The notes beneath the pieces were generated by a model. It did no database searches. It was not told where the DNA came from and saw nothing but the letters and a program-made list of their open reading frames with translations. This document shows, piece by piece, positions 8,458-11,285 of a DNA stretch of 11,285 bases (positions within the stretch are counted from its first letter, which is position 1; the number at the start of each line of letters is the position of its first letter). Made by a program: the position numbers and the translations under genes. This DNA comes from Candidatus Syntropharchaeum sp. (GTDB taxonomy: Archaea > Halobacteriota > Syntropharchaeia > Alkanophagales > Methanospirareceae), in the NCBI GenBank assembly GCA_016782355.1, contig JADHYP010000030.1:1-11285 (forward strand), read 5' to 3'.

Positions 8458-8964
8458 ATGAATGGGTTATGGAATAGGCTAAAAGGTAAGGTGAAAGGAG
8501 AAATGGAAGAAGGAAGAATCGTAACGTTAGTTGGTGCCAGGTTGGCGAATGTAGGTGATGAATTCATATTTTTAGGAGCTTCGGAGATATGTGAATCGTG
8601 TAAATTAAAGAAATCTTGCACGAACCTTGAGGTTGGCGGAAGGTACCGGATAGAGCACGTAAGAAATGGAATAAAACACGATTGTTACATTCACGAAGAC
8701 GGTGTGCGTGTGGTAGAAGTAATAGAACCGCCTATAAAAGTAGCGATAGATGCGAAACGTGCTTTAAAAGGCTCTAAAATCGTTTTTGAACCCGCAGATT
8801 GTGAAGAGACCGATTACGAGCTGTTTGATTTATGCCATCCATCAGGTCTAAAAGCGGGAGATAGATGCACAATTCTGGAAGTGATAGGCGATGCACCGGG
8901 CGAAAATAAGAAGGAGCGAGGGTTGAAATTGGTGGAAGTAAAAAGAGTAATTATTTCTTCCTGA
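8458..8964 (+). CDS. UPF0179 family protein
   Basis: This cysteine-rich archaeal protein has no established function. Family signatures are [19 protein letters not shown], the [11 protein letters not shown] cluster (Cys45, 48, 54), [29 protein letters not shown] and [14 protein letters not shown]. Seven cysteines in a cytosolic protein suggest metal or Fe-S binding, which is inference. The 168-residue form starts at 8458 with GGAGTGAT nine bases upstream, inside the end of egsA. An in-frame ATG at 8503, preceded by AAGGTGA at eight bases, gives 153 residues, closer to the family length as I recall it. The choice between them is open. The two-base gap after egsA points to co-transcription. Its last 14 bases overlap the oppositely oriented rps27ae gene. 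Confidence 0.87.
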   Translation: MNGLWNRLKGKVKGEMEEGRIVTLVGARLANVGDEFIFLGASEICESCKLKKSCTNLEVGGRYRIEHVRNGIKHDCYIHEDGVRVVEVIEPPIKVAIDAKRALKGSKIVFEPADCEETDYELFDLCHPSGLKAGDRCTILEVIGDAPGENKKERGLKLVEVKRVIISS

Positions 8965-9124
8965 ACTCGGTATAACCACATTTTCCACAGGAATACCTGT
9001 CCTCGTGTTCTGCTAAAAATACGCCCGCTCCACACCTCGGACATGCCTTCCGCTTCCGTCGCAACTTTAATCCCGCTTTTCCTTTTCCTTCTACCATTTC
9101 ATAAAACTTATGAATTGCCGCCAT
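8951..9124 (-). CDS. rps27ae: Small-subunit ribosomal protein S27ae (eS31)
   Basis: This 57-residue protein is the archaeal S27ae of the 30S subunit head, a zinc-ribbon ribosomal protein. In eukaryotes the homologue is made as a ubiquitin fusion, but archaea encode it free, as here. A basic N-terminal half ([10 protein letters not shown]) precedes a C4 zinc ribbon: CPRC (Cys28, Cys31) and CGKC (Cys46, Cys49), with the typical ending CGYTEFRKK. The ATG at 9122-9124 lies six bases after the rps24e stop. The Shine-Dalgarno GGAGG is formed by the last codons of rps24e, so the two are surely co-transcribed. Its 3' end overlaps the convergent UPF0179 gene by 14 bases. Confidence 0.93.
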   Translation of the reverse strand: MAAIHKFYEMVEGKGKAGLKLRRKRKACPRCGAGVFLAEHEDRYSCGKCGYTEFRKK

Positions 9125-9130
9125 TCTTTT

Positions 9131-9457
9131 CTATCCCCCTCCTTTCTCTTTCTCTTCGCCCGGGCTACCAAAGTTCCTCTTTATTATGTGCTCCCTCTCT
9201 ACTTCTCTTAACCTGTCTTCACTTTCATATACCTTTGCATAGCCAACCGTTTCCCTCTTCCCGAATTCCGTTCCCATCCTATCTATTACGAGGAGGTTTG
9301 GACTGCACCGAAGCTTCTTTATTAATGCGTTACGTGCTTCTTCTCTGCTTGGCGACGCCCCCTTCTTTTCTTTCTCTTCCTCGTGCTTTAACCTGAAAAA
9401 TACTTCCTTCCTCCTCAACAACTGATTCTCCTTCTCCTCCGTTATCTCTATTTCCAT
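9131..9457 (-). CDS. rps24e: Small-subunit ribosomal protein S24e (eS24)
   Basis: This 108-residue archaeal/eukaryotic ribosomal protein has no bacterial counterpart. The family pattern is clear: MEIEITEEKENQLLRRKEVF at the start, then GASPSREEARNALIKKL (33-49), LLVIDRMGTEFGKRETVGYA (55-74), KVYESEDRLREVEREHI (75-91) and the basic IIKRNF. The C-terminal tail is Gly/Glu/Lys-rich. I chose the ATG at 9455-9457 because it matches the usual N-terminus. An upstream in-frame ATG (9514) would add 19 residues overlapping the beta-helix gene. A GGGGGT sequence, the last codons of that gene, lies 15-20 bases upstream. It leads rps27ae, as in many archaeal genomes. Confidence 0.93.
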   Translation of the reverse strand: MEIEITEEKENQLLRRKEVFFRLKHEEEKEKKGASPSREEARNALIKKLRCSPNLLVIDRMGTEFGKRETVGYAKVYESEDRLREVEREHIIKRNFGSPGEEKEKGGG

Positions 9458-9468
9458 CTTTCTTTTTC

Positions 9469-11285
9469 TTATACCCCCTGTGATTTTTCTTCTAACCTTA
9501 TAGCTGGTATCCAATTAATATAAATTTTCCCGTTTGCATCAATGAATTTATCGCACGTGATTGTTCCTGCTCCATTAGCTACTTCTAACTCATCAGTGTG
9601 GTGAATCTGCGGATAAGAACCTGTGCGAATGGTGTAGTTGTAAATTTCGTTGGCTACAAGCGTGAAAGACTTGTTAAAGGATATGTTATGCCAATCTCCC
9701 TTGTAGCCGTTCCAGGTTGTGTTTACATCCAACGTGGAGTTCCATATCCTTGCATATTCGGTATGCCCGCCAGTACCCTGGCATGGATATGTGTAGTTCA
9801 CGGTAATTGTTTGGTTTGGCTTTAGGGTTCCATTATGCGTGCCGAAAATGCTTGGGTAAGGATTGGTTGGAGCACCTGTGTCAAAAATTTTTATTTCAGT
9901 GTAAGGCTCCACCAGCGGGTAGTTGTCCTGAATGTCACCACCCAGAATCTCGTAAGGTGTATCCCAAATTCCGTTCATCTTCGTAGCATTTGGATATTTT
10001 TCTTCGTAATCGCTCCAGTAATTCCCCTCTGTTCCACTGTCCCAAGTATTAGTTCCATTATCGTATGCCTGGTTTGTGTTATTTATTATGTTGTTGTGAT
10101 AAACACGGTTATCACTCGAATTTTCTAAAAATAAACCACGAGAATTGTTCAAAACAGTGTTTCTTGCTATGAGGTTGTGGTTACTTGAAGAGAATATCGC
10201 AATCCCGTTAGTGTTATTGTAGACATAATTGCCTGTTATCGTATTGTTGCTATTATTTATCCAGAGACAAATACCACCACCCTCATCATTTGAAGAAGCG
10301 ATGTTCTTGGTAATAGTATTGTTGTCGCAGTCGTTCATAAGTAAAATGCCCTCGCCTTGATTGGACGACACATTGTTGCTTGATAAAATATTGTCGCAAG
10401 ATGAATCTAAAACAATAGCTTGGTCAGTTGTATTATAAACAGTATTGAATGAGACATCATTGGTAAATGAGATTCTCAATGCGACACCATTAGTGCTTTT
10501 TTGAACGATATTGTTAGTTAGTATGTTATTGCTGGATGAGTATAAATAGATACCATGCTCTTTGTTTGAATTTAATATATTGTTTATTATTTTATTACTC
10601 TCAGAACTATCCTCAAATCCAATGCCATTATTGTTAGAATTAAGTTTGTTGTTCATAATTCTGTTGTTAGAACTGTCATAGAGCTGGACTCCACATCCGT
10701 TGTTGCTTGCTGTATTATTTATAATAGTGTTATTAGTACTATTTTCAAGAAGGGTGCCAACCACTTCATTATCCAAGACTGTATTGCTTGTAATTGTATT
10801 GTTAGAACTTAGGTAAACTCTAATACCAAAATACTCATTATTAAAGGCGGTATTATTCTTGAGAGTATTATTACTTGAATAACAGAGACTAATGCCAGAA
10901 TATGTATTATTATAAACTATATTATTTGCCAAGATATTATAGTTACTTGAATCTTGCAAAAGAATGCCATGACGAGTATTATTATAGGCAGTATTGTTTA
11001 TAATTGTGTTGTTACTTGAATTCCATAAATTGATTCCACAAGTGTTATTTGAAATATCATTATGATCAATCGTACTATTTGAAACGACATTGCCTCCAAT
11101 ACCGCAATTGCCATTAAAGGTAATTTCATTATTGGTAATAGTATTGTTATGAGCAGACCATTGGGCTATACCATGGTATGTGTTATTTGTGATGGTGTTA
11201 TTTGAAATGGTGCAAAACTTTGCTGACAAGTAGATTCCAACACCATTCTCAGAAATTAAATTCCCATCAATTATCGCATTGTCTC
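9469..11285 (-). CDS. NosD-like right-handed parallel beta-helix surface protein (partial, 5' end outside window)
   Basis: The frame is open from the window edge to the stop at 9469, giving 604 residues. A TTG at 11229 is not a plausible start, because beta-helix repeats continue in frame upstream of it (DGNLISENGVGIYL). About 17 repeats of 22-24 residues, each like GI.L..SSNNTI.NNT..NN, form PbH1/NosD-type coils, typical of extracellular solenoids. The helix ends with GNYWSDYEEKYPN and DTPYEILGGDIQDNYPL, the classic NosD-repeat ending. The last 141 residues form a separate domain (APTNPYPSIFGTHNGTLKPN, CQGTGGHTEYARIWNST, YNYTIRTGSYPQIHH) that I associate with surface proteins of methanogenic archaea. 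Asn-X-Ser/Thr sequons are very frequent, so heavy glycosylation is likely. No C-terminal membrane anchor is visible; the signal peptide would be outside the window. Its ligand is unknown, and a copper role should not be assumed from the NosD name. Confidence 0.9.
   Translation of the reverse strand, partial: DNAIIDGNLISENGVGIYLSAKFCTISNNTITNNTYHGIAQWSAHNNTITNNEITFNGNCGIGGNVVSNSTIDHNDISNNTCGINLWNSSNNTIINNTAYNNTRHGILLQDSSNYNILANNIVYNNTYSGISLCYSSNNTLKNNTAFNNEYFGIRVYLSSNNTITSNTVLDNEVVGTLLENSTNNTIINNTASNNGCGVQLYDSSNNRIMNNKLNSNNNGIGFEDSSESNKIINNILNSNKEHGIYLYSSSNNILTNNIVQKSTNGVALRISFTNDVSFNTVYNTTDQAIVLDSSCDNILSSNNVSSNQGEGILLMNDCDNNTITKNIASSNDEGGGICLWINNSNNTITGNYVYNNTNGIAIFSSSNHNLIARNTVLNNSRGLFLENSSDNRVYHNNIINNTNQAYDNGTNTWDSGTEGNYWSDYEEKYPNATKMNGIWDTPYEILGGDIQDNYPLVEPYTEIKIFDTGAPTNPYPSIFGTHNGTLKPNQTITVNYTYPCQGTGGHTEYARIWNSTLDVNTTWNGYKGDWHNISFNKSFTLVANEIYNYTIRTGSYPQIHHTDELEVANGAGTITCDKFIDANGKIYINWIPAIRLEEKSQGV
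9515..9528 (-). promoter_or_regulatory. Possible rps24e TATA box inside the beta-helix gene
   Basis: Read on the minus strand the bases are AAAATTTATATTAA, about 60-70 bases before the rps24e ATG. Initiation 25 bases downstream would leave a leader of about 30 bases. The same bases encode Lys-Ile-Tyr-Ile-Asn of the beta-helix protein, so the match could be chance. A separate ribosomal promoter makes sense, since a surface protein is an unlikely operon leader. Confidence 0.35.
10075..11285 (-). repeat. Tandem beta-helix repeat-coding stretch (about 17 units)
   Basis: Degenerate units of 66-72 bases encode the beta-helix turns. On the minus strand they share a core reading roughly TCAAGTAACAACACAATT followed by an ATTATAAC-rich part. 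The stretch is markedly AT-rich compared with the ligA-to-UPF0179 region, because of Asn, Ile and Thr codons. Such units expand and contract easily. The repeat runs past the right edge of the window. Confidence 0.75.

Noticed and set aside
10075..11285. Regular spacing of repeated units resembling a CRISPR array
   Set aside because: The units are degenerate, in frame and encode beta-helix turns; there are no identical repeats separated by unique spacers.

Overview
The window looks archaeal, and most likely euryarchaeal. It encodes a glycerol-1-phosphate dehydrogenase (the enzyme that sets archaeal lipid stereochemistry), archaeal/eukaryotic-type ribosomal proteins S2, S24e and S27ae, an archaeal RPA-associated OB-fold protein, a UPF0179 protein, and TATA-box promoters with GGAGGTGA-like ribosome binding sites. 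The surface proteins at both edges resemble those of methanogen and methanotroph relatives (Methanosarcina or ANME type). That placement is an inference from protein style, not a tested assignment.

Left third (1-2800), accessory and decaying. A partial minus-strand surface protein (1-748) has a type IV pilin-like N-terminus and turns glycine-rich at the window edge. A 307-bp divergent intergenic region follows, with duplicated TATA boxes and a dispersed repeat. Next come two broken plus-strand genes: a remnant resembling the C-terminal half of an aspartyl protease (1056-1363) and an unrecognised gene split by a one-base shift (1523-2361). The second has a TCTA microsatellite in its promoter. 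A small minus-strand protein with DUF4258-like features (2545-2787) closes this part.

Middle (2819-8964), housekeeping. A complete bacterial-type NAD+-dependent DNA ligase (ligA, minus) is divergent from ribosomal protein S2 across a 113-bp region holding a palindrome centred on a TATA-like core. S2, a MEMO-family protein and an RPA-associated protein follow in close succession on the plus strand and are probably co-transcribed. A second plus-strand unit, with its own TATA box and ribosome binding site, carries glycerol-1-phosphate dehydrogenase and UPF0179.

Right third (8951-11285), minus strand. A very long NosD-like parallel beta-helix surface protein, truncated by the window edge, is followed by rps24e and rps27ae. 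The rps24e promoter and ribosome binding site appear to lie inside the end of the beta-helix gene. The rps27ae gene ends in a 14-bp tail-to-tail overlap with the UPF0179 gene.

I found no CRISPR array, tRNA, rRNA, transposase or recognisable defence operon, and no convincing undescribed multi-gene system. The strongest leads are the frameshifted gene behind a microsatellite promoter, the repeat-plus-TATA module that occurs twice, and the bacterial-type ligase beside ribosomal genes.
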